Assembly (NCBI RefSeq): GCF_000155735.2
Contig: NC_020908.1
Location: forward strand, 1,679,001-1,743,000
Direction of reading: 5' to 3'
DNA length: 64,000 nt
Origin: Octadecabacter arcticus 238
GTDB lineage: Bacteria; Pseudomonadota; Alphaproteobacteria; Rhodobacterales; Rhodobacteraceae
This document shows, one piece after another, positions 54,208 to 63,146 of the stretch (positions within the stretch are counted from its first letter, which is position 1; each line of letters starts with the position of its first letter). The position numbers and the translations under genes are program-made. The notes under the pieces were generated by a model. The model searched no databases and was not told where the DNA came from. It saw nothing but the letters and a program-made list of their open reading frames with translations.

Positions 54208-55031
54208 GGCACTGTCATAGCAAGATTGGTTGCGGCAGAGCGGGCAGGGCGAGCACATAGCTTTTGTGGATGATAAAACGTTCCCCCTTTCGTTACTTCA
54301 AGACGAGCCCCAAAATCATCCGTCTGGCCGTCATGATGTATTTTCGGTTTCCGCTTTCGCTCAGGAATGTCGAGGATCTTTTGCACGAACGCGGCATCGA
54401 CATCAGCCATGAGACGGTTCGATTTTGGTGGAACAGATTTGGCCCGCTGTTTGCCGCTGTGATCCGCAAGAAAAGGGTCAGCCAGATGCGCGCATATTCA
54501 AATTGGCAGTGGGACTTGGACGAGGTGTTCGTGAAGATTAACGGCGAGACGCACTATCTTTGGTGGGCAGTGGATCACGAAGGGTAAGTCCTCGTATCCT
54601 TCATCACAAAGCGCTGTGATCGCAAGGCAGCCTTTAAATTCCTGAGGAAAACCATGAAACGCCATTGATCCAAACATGTCTTCGTCACCGATAAACTACG
54701 TTCCCACGGCGCAGCGATGAGGGTGATCGGCAACGCTGATCAGCAAGAAACCAGGCGTTGGCGTAATAACAGGGTGGAGAATTCACACCAGCCAGTTGGA
54801 CCAAAAGAGCGGGCTATGCTTCGATTTAGGCAGATGTGAACTTTACAGAAATTTGTCGCCGTCCATGCCTCAGTTCACAACCATTTCAATGCGGAGCGCC
54901 ACCTTTATAGCCGATCAAATTTCAAGCTGAACCGTGCCGCCGCTCTGACTGAGTGGCGCGGCCTCTGCGCAGCCTACGAGATTGAGGTTGCTTGTGAACT
55001 GAGACTGGTTCGCATTCTTCTGACAGCACCC
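54208..55031 (+). pseudogene. Degenerate IS6-family element
   Basis: Ends GGGCACTGTCA (54207) and (reverse complement at 55031) GGGTGCTGTCA are inverted repeats of the IS6 type. The first coding part 54264-54587 holds the start of the transposase (RFPLSLRNVEDLLHERGIDI, SHETVRFWWNRFGPLF, WDLDEVFVKINGETHYLWWA with the first Asp). A stop follows at 54585-54587. Further in, SFITKRCDRKAAFKFLRKTM, VFVTDKLRSHGAAMRVIGNA and NNRVENSHQPVGPKERAMLR are recognisable but broken by more stops. Old and inactive. Confidence 0.85.
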
Positions 55032-55129
55032 TCAGGGCCGTTTGGAGACATGTTTAGCGTTTGCATGTGCAGCTCATGCGATCGCTGTCTTGACGCCCTA
55101 TCACCCATGAAATAGGAAGCTTTTAGTAA

Positions 55130-55169
55130 GCGGGCGTTGTGTAATGGTTAAGACCCCAGTTTTCCAAAC
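55130..55169 (+). other. tRNA-Gly (TCC) 5' half, attachment-site remnant
   Basis: GCGGGCGTTGTGTAATGGTT, then AAGACCCCAGTTTTCCAAAC, is the 5' half of a tRNA-Gly with a TCC anticodon in the loop. The expected 3' half (anticodon arm partner, T-arm, GCCCGC acceptor end) does not follow. Instead the integrase leader sequence begins. It marks the junction where an element integrated or excised at a tRNA-Gly gene. Confidence 0.7.
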
Positions 55170-55297
55170 AAGAGTTCTGAGTTTCATACAGTATTACTGA
55201 GCACCTTACTGTTTCTTTTTGTTGACTTTTATTTTGCATTGGGTTGCATAGGGTAGCGCACAGTTGCGTGGCGTTACCTACAAAATGCCGACAGAAT

Positions 55298-56383
55298 ATG
55301 CCAAAGCTCACAGAGACGTTTTCTAACAAATTGCCGCATGCGAAAGCAGGGACGGACAAGTACTGGGATGCGGAGATCAAAGGGCTGGTGCTCTTTGTGG
55401 GGAAGCGCTCGAAGACCTGGTACTTTCAAAAGGACGTTGGAGGTCAAACCAAGCGGATCCTGATTGGCCGGTTTCCCATCATCTCAGCGCAAGCCGCACG
55501 GCAGACCGCTCTCGGGTTTGCTTTGGAGATGGGCAGAGGGGCAGGGAAGGCGGCTCAGATTGGCGCGCCCACCTTGGAAGCCGCAATGGAAGTGTATCTG
55601 GCACGTCCAAAGCTGCGTTCTGAGACCAACAAGGTCGGGATGCGGGCCCAGCTTACGCTTCATCTGAAAGACTGGATGCGCCTGCCCCTGGACGAGATCA
55701 GCAAGGCGATGACAGTACGCCGTCATCACGACATGGCTGGATCGCCGTCAGCCGCCAATCATGTGCTTCGCAGCTTTCGCGCCATCTATAACCATGCTCG
55801 CCGGACTGGTGATCTGCCGGAATGCCCAACGATGGCAATCGAGTGGTTTGAAGATAAGCCGGACGGGCGGATTATTGAGAACCTGAAGCACTGGTGGAAG
55901 ACGATTGATGATCTGCCCAATCCAATCCATCGGGTATTCTACGAGCTGCTATTGTTTACCGGCCTTCGCAAAACTGAAGTGTTCACCTTGAAGTGGGATC
56001 AAATACACGAAGACCGGATTCATCTGCCGATGACCAAGAACGGACGCAGCTTTGATCTACCTATCCTTCAGCTTCATCATGAGATCCTGGCACCGCTGCG
56101 TCCCCTCAGCAGGGAGTGGGTGTTTCCATCGCCAAAGTCAGAGTCCGGTCACATCACAAGGCCAGAGCGGCTCAAGTACAATCCGCACATGCATCGTCGG
56201 ACATTTGCGACCGTGGCGATGGAAGCTGGTGTGTTGGAGGAGATTGTAGGGCGGCTGCTAAACCACACGCCGCTATCGATCACGGGGCAAAGATATACGC
56301 GGCCGTCGTTGGATGCATTGCGTCCGTCGATGGAGATTGTATGCTTGGAATTATCCAAACGGTTAGGGGGCGAACATGACTGA
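55298..56383 (+). CDS. Tyrosine recombinase (integrase), copy 2
   Basis: Second copy of the integrase at 7717-8793, about 95% identical in protein and with a homologous 200-bp upstream region. Catalytic residues FTGLRKTEVF, HMHRRTFAT, LLNHTPLS and GQRYTRPSLD are intact. The C-terminus differs (VCLELSKRLGGEHD), and the stop overlaps the start of a small downstream gene that is absent beside copy 1. Starts at MPKLTETF as in copy 1. Confidence 0.9.
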   Translation: MPKLTETFSNKLPHAKAGTDKYWDAEIKGLVLFVGKRSKTWYFQKDVGGQTKRILIGRFPIISAQAARQTALGFALEMGRGAGKAAQIGAPTLEAAMEVYLARPKLRSETNKVGMRAQLTLHLKDWMRLPLDEISKAMTVRRHHDMAGSPSAANHVLRSFRAIYNHARRTGDLPECPTMAIEWFEDKPDGRIIENLKHWWKTIDDLPNPIHRVFYELLLFTGLRKTEVFTLKWDQIHEDRIHLPMTKNGRSFDLPILQLHHEILAPLRPLSREWVFPSPKSESGHITRPERLKYNPHMHRRTFATVAMEAGVLEEIVGRLLNHTPLSITGQRYTRPSLDALRPSMEIVCLELSKRLGGEHD

Positions 56384-56569
56384 ATGGTCATTTGATCAGA
56401 ATATCTCCGAAGACACTGCGCCGCCTGACGAGGACTTGGTGGAGTTGCGGTCTGCATTTGAGATCATTGAGGAAGTGAACTTCGTCCCGTTTTCCGGACA
56501 GTTTGCTCATAGACCCTACGCTGCCATTTTCCAAGTCATATCTTCGAAAGTGTATAGGTTCAGGTGTTT
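56376..56569 (+). pseudogene. Hypothetical gene downstream of integrase, cut by IS481
   Basis: The ATG overlaps the integrase stop, so it is translationally coupled. About 64 codons (MTEWSFDQNISEDTAPPDED, LVELRSAFEIIEEVNFVPFS) remain before the IS481-type element starts at 56570; the last residues THTTLA are read from the IS. Acidic N-terminus. No function recognised; it may have been an integrase-associated regulator. Confidence 0.5.
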
Positions 56570-57664
56570 TGAGACTCACACGACTTTGGCCTGAGTGATT
56601 CGAATGTACTCCATTGGTGTCTTGCCTTTCAAGGCATGATGAGGCCTGAATGTGTTGTATTTATTGACGGCTTTTCGAAGTTCAAACCGCATCGCTCCTA
56701 TGCTGTCGGCAATGAGATCACGACATGCATAGAACTCTTCGCGGAAGGTGCGGTTACCGCGCTCGACACCACCGTTGTATTTTGGCCTTGCTGGCGGCAG
56801 CACAATGAGCGGGATCTCCATCTGTTCGCACGCTGTCTCAAAATCGGCCATAAACTCAGACCCGCCATCGACTTGAATTGAGATGATCTTATAGGGAGCT
56901 ATTTCCACGAGTTCTTGCAAAAACCGTTTGGCAGAGCGTGCCGTGGCATTCGAATAAACTTGCGCGTGGATATGCTTGCTACACCTCTCCCAGGCTTGAA
57001 AGTGTTTGCACGTGACGCCGTTCTTCGTGGCAGTCATATGATCGATCTGCACACGCTCGCCAACCACAATATCTTTGTAATCCCTATATTTCCATCCCTT
57101 GGCATGCCCCTTGGAAAAATTACGCTTGCGCTTTTGGGGCGCAGATCTTGATCGTGTGATCAGGCCTTTTTTCCTTAGAAAGCTCAAAATGCGCCCCACG
57201 GTGCTATCGCTCATGGTTTGCTTTTTGTCGCGACGCAAGATGGCCCCTATTTTCTCCTTACCGTAGGTTTCATTGTCGCGGCGGGCCTCAAGCACCAATT
57301 GCTTTTCTGCCTCGCCCCACTGTGACTTGTTGCAGCGTTTGGGAGCCTTTGAAGGCGGTATGATTGCCTGCGCCAAAACCTTCAAAATACGCTTGTGACG
57401 GTAATATGTCGCGCGCGAGATGCCGACGAATTCAGCGCACTTTGATAGAGAAACGCCCTCTGTACGTAAGTCGTCCCATTGCCGAACCTGACCTTCGTAT
57501 TTGATACGGTACACGTCCAAACATTCTTGTGTCCGCGCCCAAGCATAAAGTTTATAAACGTTCTTGTGCAGTCCGATGATTTGCATATTGGCCTCGTGAG
57601 CTGGTTTCTTTCAATTCTCAGTCTCCGAGGTCGCCTAAATCTTGGCAACAAAATTTTGTCTCAC
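56570..57664 (-). mobile_element. IS481-type insertion sequence
   Basis: One transposase gene bounded by TGAGAC at 56570 and GTCTCA at 57659-57664. The ends begin with the same TGAGAC and are otherwise only weakly alike. Flanks show no clear duplication. It abuts the outer IS3 element at its right. Confidence 0.65.
56576..57586 (-). CDS. IS481/IS3-like integrase-core transposase
   Basis: 336 residues. Helix-turn-helix SLSKCAEFVGISRATYYRHK; rve-type core with first Asp in VGERVQIDHMTATKNGVTCK, second in KIISIQVDGGSEFMADFETA, and Glu in PKYNGGVERGNRTFREEFYA. NTFRPHHALKGKTPMEYI near the C-terminus is typical of IS481. Single open frame, no companion gene. Intact. Confidence 0.88.
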   Translation of the reverse strand: MQIIGLHKNVYKLYAWARTQECLDVYRIKYEGQVRQWDDLRTEGVSLSKCAEFVGISRATYYRHKRILKVLAQAIIPPSKAPKRCNKSQWGEAEKQLVLEARRDNETYGKEKIGAILRRDKKQTMSDSTVGRILSFLRKKGLITRSRSAPQKRKRNFSKGHAKGWKYRDYKDIVVGERVQIDHMTATKNGVTCKHFQAWERCSKHIHAQVYSNATARSAKRFLQELVEIAPYKIISIQVDGGSEFMADFETACEQMEIPLIVLPPARPKYNGGVERGNRTFREEFYACRDLIADSIGAMRFELRKAVNKYNTFRPHHALKGKTPMEYIRITQAKVV

Positions 57665-58023
57665 ATCTATCTGAACTTATTCAAAAGCCTGTTTTGGCGT
57701 TTTGTAGCCGACGCCTGAATGACGGCGCTGGCGGTTGTAGAAGACCTCAATGTATTCGAAGATGGCGGCCTTGGCCTCAGCGTGTGTTCTAAAGCGCCGC
57801 TGGTGAACCATCTCCTTTTTCAATGAAGCAAAGAAGCTTTCCATCGGCGCATTGTCGAGGCATTGGCCCTTGCGGCTCATGGATTGAGTGAGTTTCGCCT
57901 TTTTGATCAGCTTGCGATAGTCCCCGCCAGCATATTGGCCGCCCCTATCGGAGTGGTGTATCAATCCCGGAACCGGGCCTCTGCGGAACGTGTCAACGAC
58001 TTTGAGACAGTGGCTTTTGGACT

Positions 58024-59037
58024 TTAGGCTTGGGTTTCTTCGGTTGGTTTTGGTGGGTTGATCCAGACGGCGGTCGGGATTTGAGGCGGTTTTGGTGGTT
58101 TGTGTACGAAGCGTTCGGGCGTGGCGAGGAATGCCGCGTCTAGTGTTGCTTGTCGCGCGGTGTAGATTTCTTGGGCCTGCCCAAAATGGATTTGGTCGGG
58201 CGTCATCAGACCAATCCCGGCGTGATGATGGTCTTGGTTATACCATGCAAAGAACCTGCGGCAGAATGCGCGAGCCTGCTCGATGGTTTCAAAGTTCTTG
58301 GGGAACTCTGGCTGATATTTCAGTGTTTTGAAGTGGGCTTCGGAGAACGGGTTGTCGTTTGAGGTGTGGGGCCGACTGTGGGACTTGAGCACACCAAGAT
58401 CAACCAGCATCAGGGCTGTCGTCTTTGCCTTCATGGGCCCACCGCGATCTGCATGCAATGTCAGCTGATCGCGTGGAACCTCGTGTTTTTCCATCGCGTC
58501 GATGAACAGCTCTTTGAACTGGCTGGCGCTCTCCGCGTGCTCGACGCGCCAGCCAACAACGCGGCGGCTGAAGATGTCGAGGATGACATAGAGATAGAAG
58601 TAGGACCATTTCACCGGGCCCCTCAGCTTGGTGATGTCCCAAGACCAGACCTGATTGGGGGCTTCAGCTAGAAGTTCAGGCTTTTGATAGACGGGATGTG
58701 TGCGCTGTCGGCGGCGTTCGCCAACTTCGCCCTGCGCGGCCAATATCCGATACATCGTGCGGATTGAACACAGATAGGTGCCTTCATCCAGCAAGGTGGC
58801 AAAGACCTCTGTGGGCGTCTGATCCGCAAAGCGGGGTTCGCGCAGGTGGTGCAATACCTGGTCTCTTTCCCTTTCCGGCAGAGCCCGCGAAGACGCTGCG
58901 CGCGGTGGGCGTGTGCGTGGTGGTGCCGTCAGCGCCGCACGCTGTCGAAGAACGCTCGCGCGCGATAATGATAGCGCGGCGCAGACAGCCGAGGTCAAGC
59001 CGCTGCCGGTGGGCAATGCAATCGCGACGGCCATCAT
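58024..59037 (-). CDS. IS3-family OrfB (integrase-type transposase)
   Basis: 337 residues, complete version of the product at 3-917. Catalytic regions [40 protein letters not shown] and [20 protein letters not shown]. The ATG overlaps the OrfA stop (ATGA), so it may be made by coupled translation rather than only by frameshifting. Confidence 0.92.
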   Translation of the reverse strand: MMAVAIALPTGSGLTSAVCAALSLSRASVLRQRAALTAPPRTRPPRAASSRALPERERDQVLHHLREPRFADQTPTEVFATLLDEGTYLCSIRTMYRILAAQGEVGERRRQRTHPVYQKPELLAEAPNQVWSWDITKLRGPVKWSYFYLYVILDIFSRRVVGWRVEHAESASQFKELFIDAMEKHEVPRDQLTLHADRGGPMKAKTTALMLVDLGVLKSHSRPHTSNDNPFSEAHFKTLKYQPEFPKNFETIEQARAFCRRFFAWYNQDHHHAGIGLMTPDQIHFGQAQEIYTARQATLDAAFLATPERFVHKPPKPPQIPTAVWINPPKPTEETQA

Positions 59038-59516
59038 GATTTGCCGCTGCGCTCTTGCGTCTGCTCCATCTCGTCCAGAAGTCCCGCCACTTTTTTTTGG
59101 ATGGCAATGATGGCTTCCGCCTGATCCAGACGGCGCCGCAAGGCTGTCACCTCACGGTTGGCCTTGGCCAGCTCAGCTTGCAATGGATTGGCAGGTGCCT
59201 TTTGTGGGCCACGGCGCATTGGCTGCAATGCACCCAATGTGCCGGCCGCCCGCGCACGGCGCCAATCGGTCAGTGCAGAGGAATAAAGCCCCTCCCGCCG
59301 TAGAATGGCGGAAACCCCGCCAGTGTCTGCCACTTGGTCCGTCTCATCCAGAATGCGCAGTTTGTATTTGGCTGTGAAGTTGCGTCGCTTCGGGATGCTC
59401 GTCAGTTCCGCTGTGGGAGCCAACGGCGCATTAACAACGCGGGGAGGCGACGTCGGGGCCAAAACGGCTCCAGATCCAGCATCTGGCGAAAGTGGTGATT
59501 GTGAAGGCATAACCAT
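59034..59516 (-). CDS. IS3-family OrfA
   Basis: 160 residues, longer than usual. Helix-turn-helix [40 protein letters not shown] in the middle. A coiled-coil helix [40 protein letters not shown] follows. The N-terminal ~40 residues are proline/serine-rich and low-complexity. Confidence 0.88.
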   Translation of the reverse strand: MVMPSQSPLSPDAGSGAVLAPTSPPRVVNAPLAPTAELTSIPKRRNFTAKYKLRILDETDQVADTGGVSAILRREGLYSSALTDWRRARAAGTLGALQPMRRGPQKAPANPLQAELAKANREVTALRRRLDQAEAIIAIQKKVAGLLDEMEQTQERSGKS

Positions 59517-60156
59517 GGGTTCGTTCTCCTACGCACTCAAGTGTAAACTTTAGCCAGTCAATTGTCTCACGCTTATTGGCACGGAGGGCTGCGTCCCAGA
59601 GCCATCTCGAGGGCGGCGCAGCAAAGCTCCGCACGCATGTGATCCTCCATCGCCCAACCGACGATCTCACGCGTGGCCATGTCCTTCACGCCAGCCAGAT
59701 AAAGCCAGCCTTCGTCCGTGTCGATATAGGTGATATCCGCCAGCCAAACGGCATTAGGCGTCTGGCTGTGGAATTTCTGTTCCAACAAGTTTGGGGATGG
59801 CTTCAGCTTATGATTGCTGTCCGTTGTGATTGGCTTTCTACGCTTGCGAAGAAGCGGGGACACCTTGTGTTCCTTCATTATTCTCGCAACACGGCGCTCG
59901 GAGACGACCTCACTATCCGCCAGTAAGTCTTGGTGAATACGCTTTGATCCATAACATTTCTTACTGGCCTTGAAGAAGGTTTTTATCTTGGGAAGCAACG
60001 CCTGATCCCGAGCGTCGCGATTAGCTTGACGCTGATCACGTGCAGGCTGACTGGCTGGGAACCCGTAGAACCAGCCCCGGGATATCTCTAGAAGACGGCA
60101 TAATATTGAAGCCGCGTATTGAGCTTTATGGGCGGTGACGAAAGCACGCTTGTTCG

Positions 60157-60453
60157 TCATGGTTTCACCGCCCGCGCCGCGAAAAAAGCGGATGCTTTGT
60201 GCAAAATCTCCACTTCCTCAGCAAGCCGCTTGTTGTCTTTGCGAAGGCGGAGCAATTCAGCCGCATCCGCCTGCTGACGCCGTTTGGCTTCAACTGAGCC
60301 AAACGCCTCAATTTCCAAGCGCCACGTCTTCAGCTGCGTCCCAGTGATCCCAAGCTCCTTGGCAACGCTGCCTTGCGTCGCACCAGGCTCATATAACCGC
60401 TCAACTGCAGCTGCCTTATAATCGTCTGTATAATTGCGTCGATGTTGTCCCAT
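60157..60453 (-). CDS. IS3-family OrfA of the outer, interrupted element
   Basis: 98 residues: HRRNYTDDYKAAAVERLYEP and GSVAKELGITGTQLKTWRLE form the helix-turn-helix; ADAAELLRLRKDNKRLAEEV is the leucine zipper. Ends with four-base overlap with the split OrfB. Intact in itself but without a working partner. Confidence 0.88.
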   Translation of the reverse strand: MGQHRRNYTDDYKAAAVERLYEPGATQGSVAKELGITGTQLKTWRLEIEAFGSVEAKRRQQADAAELLRLRKDNKRLAEEVEILHKASAFFAARAVKP

Positions 60454-60485
60454 TTGGTGCCCCTTTCACGGACTGGGGTAAAGTA

Positions 60486-61643
60486 CCCCAATGTCCGGCA
60501 ACAGGGACGAAGTTCAAACTGGTGGCGTTCCAAAAAGGACAGCGACGCAAACCGAAGCAAGACTTTGATGTTATTGATGGAGATTTCAAAGACCCAAACG
60601 TTGAGTTGGCTCCTGAACCACCGCTCGTGACCACTATCCTGATCAGCGATGTGACAATTGAAGGGCTACATCGCCGATTAGAGACTGGTACGCCGTCTGT
60701 TGCGGTTGTGACCGACGAAGGTGGCCAGTTTTTCGGCGGACATGGCATGAAGCCAGAAAATGCGCTCAAAACGATCGCGGGTTTCTCCAAGTTGTGGGAT
60801 GGGGCCCCAATCAGCAAAAGCAGAGCATCGTCCGAAACGGTTGTCCTGTATGATAAGCGCGTGTCGCTGTATGCGATGATCCAGCCCCTCGTGGCTCAGA
60901 GGGTCATCGGCGATCCGATAATGAAGGATCAGGGGTTCCTTTCTCGGGTTCTTATCGCATATCCCGATAGTAAGATCGGGTCACGTAAAATAACGAATGA
61001 TCCAGTTTATATTGCAGCAAAACGCAAAGCGCAGGCCGTGCTGCTGACTTACAATGATCGCATCAAAGAGCTCCTAAATATCGAACTGCAAGTCCTCCCT
61101 GATACTCGAGCAGATCTCAATCTTCGCCAGCTAGACCTGTCCGATTAGGCGCGCTCAAAGCTTGAAGCGTTTTATAATCGAGTGGAGCAAGCTTCAAACA
61201 AGGGTGAGGCTTTTGAATACATGACTGGGTCTGCGTCAAAGGCTACTGAAATGGCGGCTAGGATTGCTGGGGTGCAGACGCTTTATGCCAACGAGCATGC
61301 TGCGGAGATCACTGAAGAAATGATGGCGAATGGGATAACTATGATGGAATGGTATCTTTCGGAAATGTTGCGTGTCTCTGATTCAGGGCGGCCAAATGAG
61401 GAGCTTAACGCAGCCGAAGAATTACGACTTTGGGTGGTCAAAAAATGGACAGAAGAGTTCATCAATAAACGCACAATGATGAAGAGAGGCCCCGGTCACC
61501 TGCGTGACGGGAACACATTGAAAACCTGTGTTAACAAGCTCGTGGAGCACGGCTGGTTGGTTCGAGGGACTGGGGAGCAGGTGATCTCTGGGTACAATTG
61601 CAAAACATTCTGGCGTGTCGTCCGTCCGAGGGTGGGGGCATGA
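60486..61643 (+). pseudogene. DUF3987-family gene, 5'-truncated and with an in-frame stop
   Basis: The frame comes out of the outer IS3 element near 60486 (TGTKFKLVAFQKGQRRKPKQ) and carries the DUF3987 core: TTILISDVTIEGLHRRLETG, SVAVVTDEGGQFFGGHGMKP, ETVVLYDKRVSLYAMIQPLV, FLSRVLIAYPDSKIGSRK. A TAG at 61146-61148 interrupts it, and the same frame continues SKLEAFYNRVEQASNKGEAF to the natural stop at 61643. DUF3987 proteins are helicase/primase-like parts of phages and integrative elements. The N-terminal half is not found in the window. Two independent lesions show decay. Confidence 0.85.
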
Positions 61644-61993
61644 ATGTGGCTGGTATCGTGCGCGTGAGGGCGTGCTTTGAAAACGCAGTAGAAGTGCCCC
61701 CAGTTATCGGTGCTGAAAGCCGCCATAATGCTTTGCACGGATACTCTCGGGGGTCTTTGCCGCAAATGCCGCAAATGCCGCAGCCACATGCGCCCGCACG
61801 CAGAGCTATGGCAGATGAGGACGATGCATTTGAACAGCGGGAGGCCATCATTGAATGCGAGGGAGGCTTCCAGCCAAAAGTGTGTGATGACGCTGCCGGC
61901 TCTTGGCCGACTTTCGATAAGGATTTTCACGCACAGAGCAGTTTCCCCAAAGCGGACATTTGCATCAACGTAAGCGCGACAAGGTCACATTGA
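61640..61993 (+). CDS. Hypothetical protein downstream of DUF3987 gene
   Basis: About 117 residues. The ATG overlaps the DUF3987 stop (ATGA), suggesting an operon. It contains the short repeat PQMPQMPQPHAPARRAMADE and an acidic stretch EDDAFEQREAIIECEGGFQP. The last ~20 residues (PKADICINVSATRSH) may be foreign sequence. No function recognised. Confidence 0.45.
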   Translation: MNVAGIVRVRACFENAVEVPPVIGAESRHNALHGYSRGSLPQMPQMPQPHAPARRAMADEDDAFEQREAIIECEGGFQPKVCDDAAGSWPTFDKDFHAQSSFPKADICINVSATRSH

Positions 61994-62092
61994 CGATCCA
62001 ACTCAATCATTGATAAATGATGCTTCGCCCAGTTTTGGAATTTAGCCACAAAGTGCCAAACACCAGATATTGCAAAGCCTTGGACACTAATG

Positions 62093-62809
62093 ATGCCAGT
62101 ATTCAAAACCATTTCTGACGATGACCCGCTTTTGCTGACTTCGCCTATTGTGCGCGGGGTTCTGCAAACCGCCAAATATATCGATGAACACGGGGGGATC
62201 GGCTTAACCAAATCAGGTGCATTCAATCGCAAATTCGTGCATTGGGCAGCAGCAAAGTTTGATTGGCCAGGATATTCCGAAGAAGACCTATTTTCCGTCA
62301 ACAAGGTTCTGAACGAATGGGACTTCCCAGCTGTTGAGGGCATTCATGTACTTTTGAAGGAATTAAAATTTGGCCGGCACTTCAAGGGCAAATTCCTACT
62401 GACCAAAGCCGGCAAAGAATTGATCGCGCACCCTGCACGCGTGATGTCACAGCTGGTCCCCATTTTCTTATTTCGTATGGATCATGGCGGACATTTACGC
62501 GAAGAAGATCAGATTCTAGGCAACTGGGACACCTTTCTGAATATCATCAACGTCGAAGCTGATCACGGCGCGAGCCTAACAAAGATCCGAGAAACACTCT
62601 ACGGAGAGCCAGGCCGGGACAGCCTGTTCGATAGGATCGGCAGCGTTCTCTACGTCACAGTCCTGCGTCCGCTTTGCTGGGCCGGGCTGCTGACAGAAGA
62701 AAGCCAAAGTCGACGTTCTTCCGATAGAATGTTCCGAAAAACCGAGCTTTGGAGACGAACGCTGCGACTGGACACTGACAGAGATCTGAGACCACGCATC
62801 TTGCATTGA
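62093..62809 (+). CDS. Hypothetical protein
   Basis: About 238 residues, single uninterrupted frame with balanced composition (SDDDPLLLTSPIVRGVLQTA, TKSGAFNRKFVHWAAAKFDW, GKFLLTKAGKELIAHPARVM, YVTVLRPLCWAGLLTEESQS). LLTKAGKEL and the last segment look like winged-helix repeats, so DNA binding is possible. I do not recognise the family. Ends 330 bp before an IS66-type transposase. Likely cargo of the element that carried the DUF3987 gene. Confidence 0.6.
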   Translation: MPVFKTISDDDPLLLTSPIVRGVLQTAKYIDEHGGIGLTKSGAFNRKFVHWAAAKFDWPGYSEEDLFSVNKVLNEWDFPAVEGIHVLLKELKFGRHFKGKFLLTKAGKELIAHPARVMSQLVPIFLFRMDHGGHLREEDQILGNWDTFLNIINVEADHGASLTKIRETLYGEPGRDSLFDRIGSVLYVTVLRPLCWAGLLTEESQSRRSSDRMFRKTELWRRTLRLDTDRDLRPRILH

Positions 62810-63146
62810 CTTAAAATGCTCACGTCAGGATCGTCCAGAACGGCCCATTGCTGCCGTTCACGTCCACCTCAGGATGCTGCGGTGCAGCCCGTCGAACCGG
62901 ACTTTCGTGCATTATGCAGCATCTTTTCTGGCTGAAACGTGGTGTGCGGAAAAAGCACACTTTCGCTGCAGGCACCCCAATGGCTGCTCTTGGGTTTTGA
63001 AGTTTTAACGTAACTCCCAAGCACCCTAGCCGATAACGGGTTTTTGTCAGTTTTGATGTGAGTCTCCTTAACCATTAGGCGCATGAATTTTCTGTTGTGG
63101 TCTGAATTTCGTGGCGCTGTGACGATTTCTCTGAATCATTGGTGGA
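62810..63146. other. Intergenic stretch and left end of IS66-type element
   Basis: No gene seen. Around 62845-62885 (GCCCATTGCTGCCGTTCACG) lies sequence of a type often left between genes in this group. From about 63060 (TGAGTCTCCTTAACCATTAG) onward it probably belongs to the IS66-type element. No tnpA or tnpB is present before tnpC. Confidence 0.4.

Larger units (their letters stand above)
57984..59588 (-). mobile_element. IS3-family element (same as at window start), nested
   Basis: About 1605 bp. Its ends (CGGAACGTGTCAACGACTTT and CCCTCCGTGCCAATAAGCGT, read inward) share CGTG-CAA and then TGAGACA. CTG flanks both sides (57981-57983, 59589-59591), consistent with a 3-bp duplication. Carries a complete orfA/orfB pair. 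Opposite orientation to the partial copy at 1-958. Confidence 0.85.
57677..60160 (-). pseudogene. IS3-family OrfB split by another IS3-family element
   Basis: N-terminal part 60160-59592: MTNKRAFVTAHKAQYAASIL, HTH_21 region (KASKKCYGSKRIHQDLLADS), first Asp in VWLADITYIDTDEGWLYLAG, through LCCAALEMALG. C-terminal part 57983-57677: GLIHHSDRGGQYAGGDYRKL with the second Asp and PMESFFASLKKEMVHQRRFR with the Glu, then VFYNRQRRHSGVGYKTPKQA. The inner element at 57984-59588 splits it just before LIHHSDRG. Joined, it is a complete IS3-type OrfB (~285 residues). Confidence 0.9.

Noticed and set aside
55130..55205. A functional tRNA-Gly gene beside integrase copy 2.
   Set aside because: The 3' half is absent; after the anticodon loop the sequence is the integrase leader, without T-arm or matching acceptor strand.
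61598..61639. Extension of the hypothetical gene after DUF3987 to 61598.
   Set aside because: That would lie wholly inside the DUF3987 frame; the ATG overlapping the stop at 61640 is a better start.
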